From assembly GCA_003229495.1 (NCBI GenBank), contig QIEB01000201.1, positions 1-13,206 of the forward strand: a stretch of DNA of 13,206 nt, in the 5' to 3' direction. Shown here one piece after another: positions 1-7,643 of the stretch (position 1 is its first letter; each line of letters begins with the position of its first letter). The notes beneath the pieces are model-generated. The model did not search any database and was not told the origin of the DNA. It saw nothing but the letters and a program-made list of their open reading frames with translations. Source of the DNA: Flammeovirgaceae bacterium (GTDB lineage Bacteria > Bacteroidota > Bacteroidia > Cytophagales > Cyclobacteriaceae). Position numbers and translations under genes: made by a program.

Positions 1-560
1 GCATAAATCGCGTAGATTGTAGCCAGTACATTGAAGTCCCCACGGCTTTCTATGGCCCCTACCTGTTTATCAGAAGTAATGCGTTTAAAATCGAAACCTG
101 CGTTAAAAACTGTACTGTCACTCCTACTAAATGAAACATCTACCATGCTTCTACCATTTCCACCAAATGTTACACCAAGCCTGGTATAGGGCGATTTAGT
201 ATCATAATATCGAACGTCCTGAGGACCTATAAAATAGGTATTAAAAGAGTTGAATCCGGAGCTTCTACCTATAACGTCTGGTATTTCATAATACAGAGAT
301 CTAATAGCAGTTCCAATGTTTCCCAGATCTTGCATTTTATTATCAAGACGGTTTACGTAGTTATGTCTGTGTCTGTTGTTCACCAGGGTGTCTATAGAGT
401 AAACCTGAGGATCATCATACTTAATATGTTCTTCTTTGGTATATTCGGTAGATTCCGGTCCATATACTTGCTTGGTAGAGTCATCAAGGATTTGTGCCCA
501 CACCTGTGGTGTGAGTACAAATACCAGTAAAACTACAAACAAGGTCTTTTGACAGATCAT
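1..560 (-). CDS. Putative porin (Porin_10-like outer-membrane beta-barrel), N-terminal part, truncated by window edge
   Basis: This is an open frame read leftward from an ATG at 558-560 to base 1, giving about 186 codons with no stop, so the 3' end lies outside the window. The first 22 residues form a clear Sec signal peptide: hydrophobic LFVVLLVFVL, then a VWA cleavage site followed by Gln. The mature part is rich in aromatic and polar residues, with alternating patterns such as YFIGPQDVRYYDTKSPYTR and the strand-like VDVSFSRSDSTVFNAGFDF. From memory these match the N-terminus of the Bacteroidota 'putative porin' family (Pfam Porin_10), whose members are normally much longer. It should sit in the outer membrane as a beta-barrel; the substrate is unknown. 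It starts 15 bp after the lpxK stop on the same strand and is probably co-transcribed with it. Family recognition is fairly good; the function beyond 'porin-like' is inferred. Confidence 0.78.
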   Translation of the reverse strand, partial: MICQKTLFVVLLVFVLTPQVWAQILDDSTKQVYGPESTEYTKEEHIKYDDPQVYSIDTLVNNRHRHNYVNRLDNKMQDLGNIGTAIRSLYYEIPDVIGRSSGFNSFNTYFIGPQDVRYYDTKSPYTRLGVTFGGNGRSMVDVSFSRSDSTVFNAGFDFKRITSDKQVGAIESRGDFNVLATIYAIY

Positions 561-575
561 GCGCAAAAATAGGAA

Positions 576-1634
576 TCAGATTTTACTATTGTGGAAACTT
601 TTCAGGCTATTTAACACAGTTTTATCGAACTCGTTACGCTTATCAACAAATGTACATTCGATGGGCAAGTAGTATAAGGGTAAATCCTTTAGCATTTCCC
701 TGAACTCCAACAACCTGACCATGTCCTTTTCTGTAGTAAGCATTATTTTTTGATCTCCAGGTAACTTTGTGAATCGTTCCTTTAAGTGGTTTATCTCTTT
801 TTTTCCGTATTGAAAATGATCTCTATAGCACAATTGCTCACCAAGTTTAAACTTGTTGGAAACGTACTGTAGCAGTGTGTCTGATTTTGCTATTCCTGAA
901 AAAAGGAGCACTGTGGGATCACCCGTGAGTTTTAAACCGGTAATGAAATGTATAGGGCTCAAATACTGGATGCAGGAAAAGAATACAGGAACGCCTGTAT
1001 GGTATTTTTGAACCTGATTTGTATATTCCTTACACTCCTCGATTCCTATTTCTGGAGGGCATTTTGTTACAACTACTACATTGGCGCGGCCAACTCCCTT
1101 TCTTGGCTCCCTAAGTCTCCCGGATGGCAAAAGAAAATCATTAAAAAAAGGAGCCCAATAGTCAGTTACCAATATACTTAGCTGGGGTTTCACTGCCCGG
1201 TGTTGAAATGCATCATCTAAAATGATCGCATGAACCTCAGGCTCCTCAAAGAGGATCATTGGAATAGCCATTGCTCTTGACTCCCCCACCGCTACTGTCA
1301 GCCTGGGTTGAAATTTTAAAAACATCTGTAGAGACTCATCCCCAATGTCAGAAGCTCTATCCTTGAGATTTGCCAGCCTGAATCCGCGAGTGTTGCGCCC
1401 GTAGCCACGGCTTAATACAGCTAGTCGACAGTCGGTTTTCAGTAACCTGATCAGATATTCTACCATAGGCGTTTTGCCATTGCCTCCCACACTTAGGTTA
1501 CCAACTGAGATTAAGTTAGTCTGGAAACTAAAAGACCTTTTGTAACCAATTTGGTAAAGGTGATTTCGAAACCTAACTATCAGGCCATACAAAACACTGG
1601 CAGGCCACAGCAAAACTCTTAACAATGGTTTCAT
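576..1634 (-). CDS. lpxK: Tetraacyldisaccharide 4'-kinase LpxK
   Basis: This inner-membrane-associated kinase phosphorylates the 4' position of the tetraacylated disaccharide-1-phosphate, making lipid IVA in the Raetz lipid A pathway. Numbered from the chosen ATG (352 aa), a hydrophobic N-terminal stretch LLRVLLWPASVLYGLIV anchors the protein. The P-loop variant typical of LpxK, GNLSVGGNGKTP, is at 45-56. LSRGYGR is at 74-80, and GDES at 98-101 holds the conserved Asp of the family GDEP motif. DDAFQHR is at 140-146, and LLPSGRLREP follows. Length is normal. The frame can be extended by three codons to a TTG at 1641-1643, but the ATG at 1632-1634 gives the usual LpxK N-terminus and is preferred. 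It diverges from the Nif3-family gene and leads into the porin gene 15 bp downstream. All diagnostic motifs are present, so the identification is firm. Confidence 0.96.
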   Translation of the reverse strand: MKPLLRVLLWPASVLYGLIVRFRNHLYQIGYKRSFSFQTNLISVGNLSVGGNGKTPMVEYLIRLLKTDCRLAVLSRGYGRNTRGFRLANLKDRASDIGDESLQMFLKFQPRLTVAVGESRAMAIPMILFEEPEVHAIILDDAFQHRAVKPQLSILVTDYWAPFFNDFLLPSGRLREPRKGVGRANVVVVTKCPPEIGIEECKEYTNQVQKYHTGVPVFFSCIQYLSPIHFITGLKLTGDPTVLLFSGIAKSDTLLQYVSNKFKLGEQLCYRDHFQYGKKEINHLKERFTKLPGDQKIMLTTEKDMVRLLEFREMLKDLPLYYLPIECTFVDKRNEFDKTVLNSLKSFHNSKI

Positions 1635-1670
1635 ATGGTACAATCAACTGACACTTGCAAATATTTTCAA

Positions 1671-1703
1671 TTGAGTTAACTTAGTGCCCTGACATATGAT
1701 TTG
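1671..1703 (+). promoter_or_regulatory. Candidate Bacteroidota-type promoter for the Nif3/zinc-ribbon pair
   Basis: In the 97-bp divergent gap after lpxK, a TTG at 1671-1673 is followed, 21 bp later, by TATGATTTG at 1695-1703. This resembles the Bacteroidota -33 TTG / -7 TAnnTTTG arrangement, with one extra base inside the -7 box. It would give a leader of roughly 20-25 nt before the ATG at 1732. The match is imperfect and the call is weak. Confidence 0.25.
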
Positions 1704-1731
1704 ATAAAAGTATAGGCAAATTCCCATAATT

Positions 1732-2829
1732 ATGGTGAAAATAAAAGACATCACCCAGTATTTAGAGCAATTTGCACCTCTTCATTATCAGGAATCATAT
1801 GACAACTGCGGCTTATTAACAGGAGACGAGGATTGGCAGGTCAAAGGTGTGCTGCTATCATTGGACTGTACCGAACAAGTGGTGGAAGAAGCCATTAAAA
1901 CTGATAGTAAACTGGTTATCGCACATCATCCGATATGGTTTCAATCATTAAAAAAGCTCTCAGGAAAGTCATATGTAGAGAGAACACTCATCAAAGCTAT
2001 CAAAAACGATATAGCAATTTATGCCATACACACCAATCTTGATAATGTAAAACCGGGGGTTAATGAAAAACTAGCTCAAAAGCTGGGTTTAACAAAACTG
2101 GAGATATTGGCACCGCGGCACTCTGGATTAGTGAAATTGGTAACATTTTGTCCCAAGAAAAACACCCTCCAGGTTCTGGAGGCACTTCACAAAGCTGGAG
2201 CTGGAGCAGTTGGCAACTATCAGGATTGCGCCTTCGTTACGGAAGGAACCGGTACTTTCAGACCAAATGAACTTGCAGATCCTCATATCGGACAGGCCCA
2301 TCAATTGGAGAAGGTGACCGAAGAGCGCATTGAAGTTATTTTTTCCAGACATTTACAGCAGAAGATTTTAGAATCACTGAATCATGCCCATCCTTATGAA
2401 GAGGTTGCTTACTATTTTCAGGAGTTGGCCAATATAAACCAGGATGTTGGATCTGGAATGATTGGCGTTCTCAACAAGTCCCTGTCCCAAAAGGAATTTT
2501 TACAGCACCTCAGAAATCGCCTGGCCACTCCATGTATTAAACATTCCGAGTTAAGTAGAAAATCTATTAAAAAAATTGGAATTTGTGGGGGGGCAGGCAG
2601 TTTTTTAATTGAGAGTGCTATCAGATCTTCCTGTGATGCTTTTGTTACCGGTGACCTCAAATACCATGAGTTTTTCGATGCGGATGGGAAAATCCTGTTA
2701 GCGGATGTTGGGCATTACGAAAGTGAGGTATCCACAAAAGATCTCCTGAGTGATATTATAACTAAAAAATTTCCTAAATTTGCAGTTCGTTTATCGAAAA
2801 TAGATACAAATCCCATCAGATATTTCTAA
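1732..2829 (+). CDS. Nif3-like dinuclear metal centre protein (YbgI/YqfO family)
   Basis: This 365-aa protein belongs to the Nif3/DUF34 family, whose members bind two metal ions at a conserved site and often form hexameric rings. Members are sometimes labelled 'GTP cyclohydrolase 1 type 2', but the physiological role is unsettled. The metal ligands known from E. coli YbgI are all visible here: His65-His66 in AHHPIW, Asp104 in HTNLD (100-104), and His328 and Glu332 in DVGHYESE near the C-terminus. The N-terminal YDNCGLLTG (23-31) is also typical. The extra central segment, roughly 125-235 and including HPYEEVAY at 220-227, is the PII/CutA-like insertion found in the longer YqfO-type members. 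Length and insertion therefore agree with the long subfamily. The zinc-ribbon gene begins 3 bp after its stop, so the two are very likely one transcript. The family call is secure; the function is unknown. Confidence 0.93.
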   Translation: MVKIKDITQYLEQFAPLHYQESYDNCGLLTGDEDWQVKGVLLSLDCTEQVVEEAIKTDSKLVIAHHPIWFQSLKKLSGKSYVERTLIKAIKNDIAIYAIHTNLDNVKPGVNEKLAQKLGLTKLEILAPRHSGLVKLVTFCPKKNTLQVLEALHKAGAGAVGNYQDCAFVTEGTGTFRPNELADPHIGQAHQLEKVTEERIEVIFSRHLQQKILESLNHAHPYEEVAYYFQELANINQDVGSGMIGVLNKSLSQKEFLQHLRNRLATPCIKHSELSRKSIKKIGICGGAGSFLIESAIRSSCDAFVTGDLKYHEFFDADGKILLADVGHYESEVSTKDLLSDIITKKFPKFAVRLSKIDTNPIRYF

Positions 2830-2832
2830 ATA

Positions 2833-3618
2833 ATGGAAAGTACGGTCGCCCAGAAGCTTGAAGCACTATTAAAATTACAGACAATTGATTCCAAATTAGA
2901 TTCCTTAAAAAAAGTGCGAGGGGCTTTACCCGAAGAGGTAATGGATCTGGAGGATGAATTGGCGGGATATCAAACCCGAATTGACAAATTTAATCAAGAA
3001 CTGGATGACCTCAACGGAGAAATCACCTCCCGGAAAGAAGCCATCAAGACCAGTGGAGCACTGATCCAAAAGTACGAAGAGCAGCAAATGAATGTCCGGA
3101 ACAATCGCGAGTATGATGCGATAACTAAGGAAATGGAACTACAAGCATTGGAAATCCAGATATCAGAGAAGAAAATCAAGGAAGCAGGGTTCAAGATTGA
3201 GGCCAAAAAAGAAGAAATTGGCGAGACCCAGGAGTTGATGGACGAGCGTACTAAAGACCTCGAGACCAAGAAAAAGGAACTGGGCGTGATTACTTCAGAA
3301 AGCGAGGACGAGGAAAAATCGCTGTTAAAATTTCGGGATAAAGCAGGCAAAGGAATTGAAGAACGTTTACTGCTTGGCTATAACAAAATCCGCAATAATG
3401 CGCTGAATGGATTAGCAGTAGTTGAAGTCAAACGGGGTGCCTGTGGAGGTTGTTTTAACGTAGTACCTCCTCAACGACAGGTAGACATTAAAGAAAAAAA
3501 GAAGATAATCGTTTGCGAACATTGTGGACGGATCCTTGCCGACGTTGAACCGGTAATAGAAAAAGAAAAGCCAAAGCGCAAAACCACCCGTCGCAAAACC
3601 GCTGTGGCTAAAAAATAA
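2833..3618 (+). CDS. Coiled-coil protein with C-terminal C4-type zinc ribbon
   Basis: This 261-aa protein has two parts. Residues about 5-185 are charged and heptad-rich (for example LEDELAGYQTRIDKFNQELD), predicting a long antiparallel coiled coil, and include the family-typical NNREYDAITKEME near 89-101. The C-terminus carries a zinc ribbon with Cys204-x2-Cys207 (GACGGC) and Cys228-x2-Cys231 (CEHCGR), matching the C4-type zinc-ribbon family (Pfam zf-RING_7). The last 20 residues are a Lys/Arg/Thr-rich tail (KPKRKTTRRKTAVAKK) that could contact nucleic acid. Homologues are described as possible nucleic-acid-binding or trafficking-related proteins, without a settled role. It starts 3 bp after the Nif3-family gene and ends 7 bp from the convergent phosphatase, leaving no room for a separate terminator. 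The family is clear; the function is not. Confidence 0.9.
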   Translation: MESTVAQKLEALLKLQTIDSKLDSLKKVRGALPEEVMDLEDELAGYQTRIDKFNQELDDLNGEITSRKEAIKTSGALIQKYEEQQMNVRNNREYDAITKEMELQALEIQISEKKIKEAGFKIEAKKEEIGETQELMDERTKDLETKKKELGVITSESEDEEKSLLKFRDKAGKGIEERLLLGYNKIRNNALNGLAVVEVKRGACGGCFNVVPPQRQVDIKEKKKIIVCEHCGRILADVEPVIEKEKPKRKTTRRKTAVAKK

Positions 3619-3625
3619 TCCCTAG

Positions 3626-4255
3626 CTATTCCGCTCCATTTGAATTTAAGTGCCGCAGACTGTTGATAGTGTCTACTCTGTAATAACTTCCCGTACAGAT
3701 AATGCGGTATAACCCAGTATTGTTATGAGGAAACAGACTCATGTGCTTTAAGGGATAGTCTAATAGTAAACATATAAAGATTCGCAGGGCCCTTCCATGC
3801 ATGCAGATTAATATTGTGCGTTCATCCTGTTTGTTCATTATTTTCTCCAGTGACTCTCGTTGACGGATTTTAACATCGTCAGGACTTTCCCCCCCAGCAA
3901 TTTTAATATGAGTGTTTCCCTGTTGCCACTGGCGAGTTACATTACGATATTCATGGTGATCACGCTCATTAAAAGGTTTTCCCTCTTTCGAACCCCAGTG
4001 TATTTCGTCAAGGCCTGGCAAGGCTTCATGGCCAATCCCCAGATCAATAAACCTGGATACAGTTTCCTTAGTTCGTCGTAGGTTGGAAGTATATATTTTA
4101 TCAAAAGGGATGCCTCTATAATTTCTATAAAACAGGTCTGCCTGGTCCACCCCAACTTCATTAAGTGAAGAGTCAACACCTCTTCCCTGCACAATGCCCA
4201 TTTTGTTAAACTCGGTCTGTCCATGTCGGATCAAATATATTTTTTTCGTTTTCAA
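3626..4255 (-). CDS. Histidine phosphatase family protein (phosphoglycerate mutase-like)
   Basis: This 209-aa cytoplasmic phosphatase belongs to the branch-1 histidine phosphatases (GpmB/CobC-like). The catalytic residues are visible: LIRHGQTEFN with phospho-accepting His11, YTSNLRRTKET with Arg60/Arg61, an acidic LDEIHWG with Glu84, and the second His153 in CMHGRALRIF. The start codon is TTG (complement of 4253-4255). No ATG or GTG lies upstream before an in-frame TAG at 4265-4267, and the first internal Met (residue 19) would remove the RHG motif, so TTG is the only sensible start. It converges on the zinc-ribbon gene with 7 bp between stops and diverges from the men operon across 52 bp. 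The substrate cannot be read from sequence. Family members act on sugar phosphates, cobalamin precursors and other phosphoesters. Confidence 0.92.
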   Translation of the reverse strand: MKTKKIYLIRHGQTEFNKMGIVQGRGVDSSLNEVGVDQADLFYRNYRGIPFDKIYTSNLRRTKETVSRFIDLGIGHEALPGLDEIHWGSKEGKPFNERDHHEYRNVTRQWQQGNTHIKIAGGESPDDVKIRQRESLEKIMNKQDERTILICMHGRALRIFICLLLDYPLKHMSLFPHNNTGLYRIICTGSYYRVDTINSLRHLNSNGAE

Positions 4256-4265
4256 ATTTGTGTTC

Positions 4266-4273
4266 TATTTTTG
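4266..4273 (+). promoter_or_regulatory. Candidate -7 box for the menaquinone operon
   Basis: TATTTTTG in the divergent gap is an exact match to the Bacteroidota -7 consensus TAnnTTTG. It lies 34 bp before the menI ATG, which would leave a leader of about 25-30 nt. The expected -33 TTG is only approximated, by TTCG in the T-rich stretch near 4245-4248. An AT-rich region makes chance matches likely, so confidence is modest. Confidence 0.35.
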
Positions 4274-4307
4274 TGACCGGCGCTAAATTAATACAAAACA
4301 CCACTAA

Positions 4308-4727
4308 ATGCCCATTTTCAAAGCCACTCTTAAGGTATTAAACTCGTTTAACTCAAACACCCTGGGTGAAAATCTCGGAATAGAATTTACAGAAATAGGC
4401 GATAATTTTGTCAGAGCTAAAATGCCTGTAGATCGCCGTACAGTGCAACCTTATGGAATATTACATGGAGGAGCCAGCGTTGCCCTGGCAGAGACTATTG
4501 GAAGTGTAGCATCTCAAATTGCCGTTGGCATGGACCGGACATGTGTTGGAGTAGAAATAAATGCGAACCATCTGAAGAGTGTGTCCAGCGGATACGTACA
4601 TGCAACCGCCAAACCTATCCGCATTGGTAATAATATACATGTGTGGAATATTGAGATCCTGGATGACCACAAGAATTTAATCTGTGTCAGTAGATTAACG
4701 GTTTTAGTCAAACCAAAAAAATCATGA
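4308..4727 (+). CDS. menI: Hotdog-fold thioesterase, probable 1,4-dihydroxy-2-naphthoyl-CoA hydrolase
   Basis: This 139-aa hotdog thioesterase closely resembles E. coli MenI (YdiI) as I recall it. The shared blocks are PVDRRTVQPYGILHGGASVA, the catalytic glutamate in LAETIGS (Glu62), GVEINANHL and VWNIEILD. His-Gly-Gly at 53-55 forms the usual oxyanion region. MenI releases CoA from 1,4-dihydroxy-2-naphthoyl-CoA, giving the free acid that MenA prenylates. Location supports this over a generic PaaI role: it is the first gene of a menaquinone operon, and its TGA overlaps the menF ATG by 4 bp (ATGA at 4724-4727), which suggests translational coupling. The protein is cytoplasmic and has the usual family length. 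PaaI and EntH relatives share the fold, so the substrate call rests on similarity plus context. Confidence 0.88.
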   Translation: MPIFKATLKVLNSFNSNTLGENLGIEFTEIGDNFVRAKMPVDRRTVQPYGILHGGASVALAETIGSVASQIAVGMDRTCVGVEINANHLKSVSSGYVHATAKPIRIGNNIHVWNIEILDDHKNLICVSRLTVLVKPKKS

Positions 4728-5941
4728 TCCGAAACATCAATACCATATCTGGCCTTAATCTAGAAAACTACTCCGAACTGGAGATTATTAATTCATGGTT
4801 TAGACTAGCCTTCAAAAATGAAATGGCCGTAGCACTTTGGAGATTACCTGGTACTACTGAAAAACAATTGGTAATTGATACTCAGGCCCGGCTATTAAAA
4901 GGAAAAGTGGACCTTGAAGAAAGCCGTGGAGGTTTTCTTTTTGCTCCTTTCGAAAACCAGAAAATGTCGCAAGACTTTTTCTTAAGAGCCCATATTTATT
5001 ATACTACCAACCAAAATCAGATCAGGTTTTCAGATGACTCCTACCTAAATCACTATAAGATCATGGATCAGTTGAGTAAAGAATTGGAATCCAAACACAT
5101 TGATTCATTTCTACACTTAAATGAAAATAGCGGTCAAGCAACTTCTGAAAGCCAATATCTTCAAATGGTTGAGAATGCCCTAAAATCGATACGCAATGGC
5201 ACACTACAAAAAGTAGTACCCTCAGCTTCCCGAAAAGTTAAACTTCAGCATAGGTTTGATAGTCTTGAGACATTTGAAAGACTATGCTCCTGTTATCCGG
5301 AAGCATTCATTTCTCTGATAACAGCCCCGGGACTGGGGTCTTGGATGGGCGCATCGCCAGAACCATTAATCGAATTGGACAAATCAAAGATGTTCTCTAC
5401 GGTTGCATTGGCCGGCACACAGGCCTATTACCCTGACATATCCTTACAGGATGCAACCTGGAAACAAAAAGAGATTGAGGAACAAGCGTTGGTAGGCCGT
5501 TATATTATTAATTGCTTTAAAAAAATTCGTTTACGAGAATTTGAGGAAATCGGACCGAAGACGGTAGTAGCTGGCAACATTCTTCATTTATTGACCACCT
5601 ATACCGTTGATATGGAAGCGACTAATTTTCCATTACTAGGGAGTGCAATGCTTGACCTTCTTCACCCTACGTCAGCAGTTTGCGGCATGCCAAAAGCACC
5701 CGCTCTTGAATTTATTAAAGAACAGGAAAATTTTGACAGAGAGTTTTTTAGTGGGTACTTAGGTCCGGTAAATCTGAGTGAAGAAACACATCTGTTTGTA
5801 AATCTTCGTTGTATGCAGATAGGACGGGAAGAAGCTACCTTATATGCAGGAGCAGGCGTAACAGAAGATTCAATACCTCAAAAAGAGTGGGAGGAAACTC
5901 AACTTAAATGTGATACATTAATTGATGTATTGGATTTATAA
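4724..5941 (+). CDS. menF: Isochorismate synthase
   Basis: This 405-aa chorismate-utilising enzyme converts chorismate to isochorismate, the first committed step of the menaquinone pathway. Family motifs lie in the C-terminal two thirds: LQKVVPSASRK with the presumed general base Lys163, GASPEPL at 209-215, LAGTQ at 229-233, KEIEEQ at 249-254, HPTSAVCGMPK at 314-324, REFFSGYLGP at 339-348, and YAGAGVTEDSIPQKEWEET near the end with the Mg-binding glutamates. The N-terminal third is poorly conserved, as is normal. It cannot be told from EntC or salicylate-type homologues on motifs alone, but its position between menI and menD settles the role. The ATG overlaps the menI stop, and menD follows 11 bp after the TAA. 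No truncation or missing catalytic block was seen. Confidence 0.94.
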   Translation: MIRNINTISGLNLENYSELEIINSWFRLAFKNEMAVALWRLPGTTEKQLVIDTQARLLKGKVDLEESRGGFLFAPFENQKMSQDFFLRAHIYYTTNQNQIRFSDDSYLNHYKIMDQLSKELESKHIDSFLHLNENSGQATSESQYLQMVENALKSIRNGTLQKVVPSASRKVKLQHRFDSLETFERLCSCYPEAFISLITAPGLGSWMGASPEPLIELDKSKMFSTVALAGTQAYYPDISLQDATWKQKEIEEQALVGRYIINCFKKIRLREFEEIGPKTVVAGNILHLLTTYTVDMEATNFPLLGSAMLDLLHPTSAVCGMPKAPALEFIKEQENFDREFFSGYLGPVNLSEETHLFVNLRCMQIGREEATLYAGAGVTEDSIPQKEWEETQLKCDTLIDVLDL

Positions 5942-5952
5942 AGCCAGAAATC

Positions 5953-7638
5953 TTGAGCAATTCACAAACCATTCTTGACATTGCTGAAATATGCGCCCAG
6001 CAGGGAGTAAATAAGCTTATTTTATCCTCCGGCTCCAGAAATGCTCCTCTTACCCTGGCATTCAGTAGACATTCAGGCTTCTGTAACTACCTGATTAGTG
6101 ATGAGCGGGTAGCGGGATATGTTGCTTTAGGTATAGCCCAAAGCCTCAAACGACCGGCAATTTTGCTGTGTACCTCTGGAACTGCTGTGCTAAATCTTGG
6201 CCCTGCAATTGCGGAAGCTTATTATCAACATATCCCCTTGTTGGTATTAACAGCGGACCGACCCCCGGAATGGATTGATCAAAATGATGGGCAGGCCATC
6301 AGACAGAGGAATGTTTTCGAAAATCATGTAAAGAAAAGTTTTGAATTTCCAGTGTCCCTGGACCATGAAGATGCTAAGTGGCAGATTCAGAGAACATTAA
6401 ATGAAGCTATTATTACTACAAAAATTGGGGTCCCGGGGCCAGTCCACATAAATATTCCTTTTCGGGAGCCGCTGTATCCAGATACTGACACACCCTGGAA
6501 ATATCACAAAAAGGTCCAGGTAGTAAATTTCAGGCAAACAAAAAAAGACCTCAGCCAGGAACAATGGATTTCTTTAAAAGAACAATGGAAGTGCGCTGAC
6601 AAGGTATTAATAGTAGGTGGACAGGGTACTCTATCATCTGAACTGACTACCGCATTAGAGAACATACAGACAATGGCAGCAGTCCCGGTATTAGGAGATG
6701 CAGTCTCAAACTTGCACCGGGTCAACGGTGCTGTAACTCATCTCGAGATTATTTTGGGCCAGGAAGACACCAAACTGGTTGGGTTATGTCCTGACCTGCT
6801 AATCACTTTCGGTGGTGCTTTTGTTTCCAGAAATCTCAAAATGTTTTTGAGAAAATTTCCAGGGTCTATTCACTGGCATGTACAAGATTCGGAGTTTCCA
6901 CCGGATACTTTTAAAAGTTTGTCCGACATTATTCCTCTGGATCCAGATACTTTTTTCACAAATCTAAAGAAAATAGTCCCGCCCATGCAAGGGTCTACTT
7001 GGTATCAACAATGGCAAACACAAGAGGCCAGGGCCGGCGAACTTATACAAGAATTTATCAGGGGCGAGGATTTCTGTGAACTTCAGGCTATTGATATGGT
7101 ACTCAAATCAGCAAAGGAAGTTCATCTGCACCTGGCAAATAGTACCCCTGTACGATGGGTTGATTTGATTGGCGTTGCCCCTGAAACCAGCGAGATATCA
7201 GCCAATCGCGGGACCAGCGGAATCGACGGTTGCACCAGTACTGCAGTTGGCCATGCACTTACCAACGGAAAACAAAATTTATTGATAACCGGTGACATGG
7301 CACTGTTTTACGATCGCAATGCCTTCTGGCACCAAAACAAATTACCCAATTTAAAAATTGTGCTACTGAATAATCATGGTGGTGGCATTTTCAGGCTGCT
7401 GGACGGCCCCAGAAAGCAACCGGAACTGGAGGAGTTATTTGTGACCAAACAAAGTTTATCTGCCGAGAATTTGGCCAAAGATTTCGGAATGAAATATTTA
7501 TATTGTAATAATGCCAAAGATCTGACTAAAAACTTGGCTCATCTATTTGAGCCCTATGACCAGGCCTGTATATTGGAGATTGAACTTCCAGACAACATGA
7601 GCGATATTTATCAAAAACTTAAAACCTGCATCAGATAA
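5953..7638 (+). CDS. menD: 2-succinyl-5-enolpyruvyl-6-hydroxy-3-cyclohexene-1-carboxylate (SEPHCHC) synthase
   Basis: This 561-aa thiamine-diphosphate enzyme joins 2-oxoglutarate, after decarboxylation, to isochorismate to form SEPHCHC. The N-terminal part has SSGSRNAPLTLAF (25-37) and the catalytic cofactor-activating Glu51 in SDERVAGYVALG, followed by TSGTAVLNLGPA and LTADRPPE. The C-terminal part has SANRGTSGIDG (416-426) and the ThDP/Mg motif running from GDMALFYD (447-454) to NNHGGGIFRLL (473-483). Length is typical. The start is a TTG at 5953-5955: there is no nearby internal Met, the conserved SGSRNAP block must be kept, and upstream in frame there is only non-start sequence back to a TGA at 5923-5925. 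The gene lies 11 bp after menF and 5 bp before menB. Identification is firm. Confidence 0.96.
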   Translation: MSNSQTILDIAEICAQQGVNKLILSSGSRNAPLTLAFSRHSGFCNYLISDERVAGYVALGIAQSLKRPAILLCTSGTAVLNLGPAIAEAYYQHIPLLVLTADRPPEWIDQNDGQAIRQRNVFENHVKKSFEFPVSLDHEDAKWQIQRTLNEAIITTKIGVPGPVHINIPFREPLYPDTDTPWKYHKKVQVVNFRQTKKDLSQEQWISLKEQWKCADKVLIVGGQGTLSSELTTALENIQTMAAVPVLGDAVSNLHRVNGAVTHLEIILGQEDTKLVGLCPDLLITFGGAFVSRNLKMFLRKFPGSIHWHVQDSEFPPDTFKSLSDIIPLDPDTFFTNLKKIVPPMQGSTWYQQWQTQEARAGELIQEFIRGEDFCELQAIDMVLKSAKEVHLHLANSTPVRWVDLIGVAPETSEISANRGTSGIDGCTSTAVGHALTNGKQNLLITGDMALFYDRNAFWHQNKLPNLKIVLLNNHGGGIFRLLDGPRKQPELEELFVTKQSLSAENLAKDFGMKYLYCNNAKDLTKNLAHLFEPYDQACILEIELPDNMSDIYQKLKTCIR

Positions 7639-7643
7639 CAGTT

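Noticed and set aside
330..530. 66-codon plus-strand frame at the left end
   Set aside because: It is antisense to the signal-peptide-bearing porin frame and has no family resemblance.
563..570. TATTTTTG on the minus strand as a porin promoter
   Set aside because: It is only 2 bp from the porin ATG, so transcription would start within the gene, and no TTG is found at the -33 distance; the porin is more likely read through from lpxK.
2994..3350. 118-codon minus-strand frame inside the coiled-coil gene
   Set aside because: It is Ser-rich only because it is the complement of Glu/Lys/Asp-rich coiled-coil codons; it is a shadow frame.
3601..3640. Bidirectional terminator between the convergent zinc-ribbon and phosphatase genes
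   Set aside because: Only 7 bp separate the stops, and I see no stable hairpin there.
3937..4224. 95-codon minus-strand frame overlapping the phosphatase in another frame
   Set aside because: The phosphatase frame keeps RHG, Glu84 and His153 uninterrupted, so there is no frameshift and this is a shadow.
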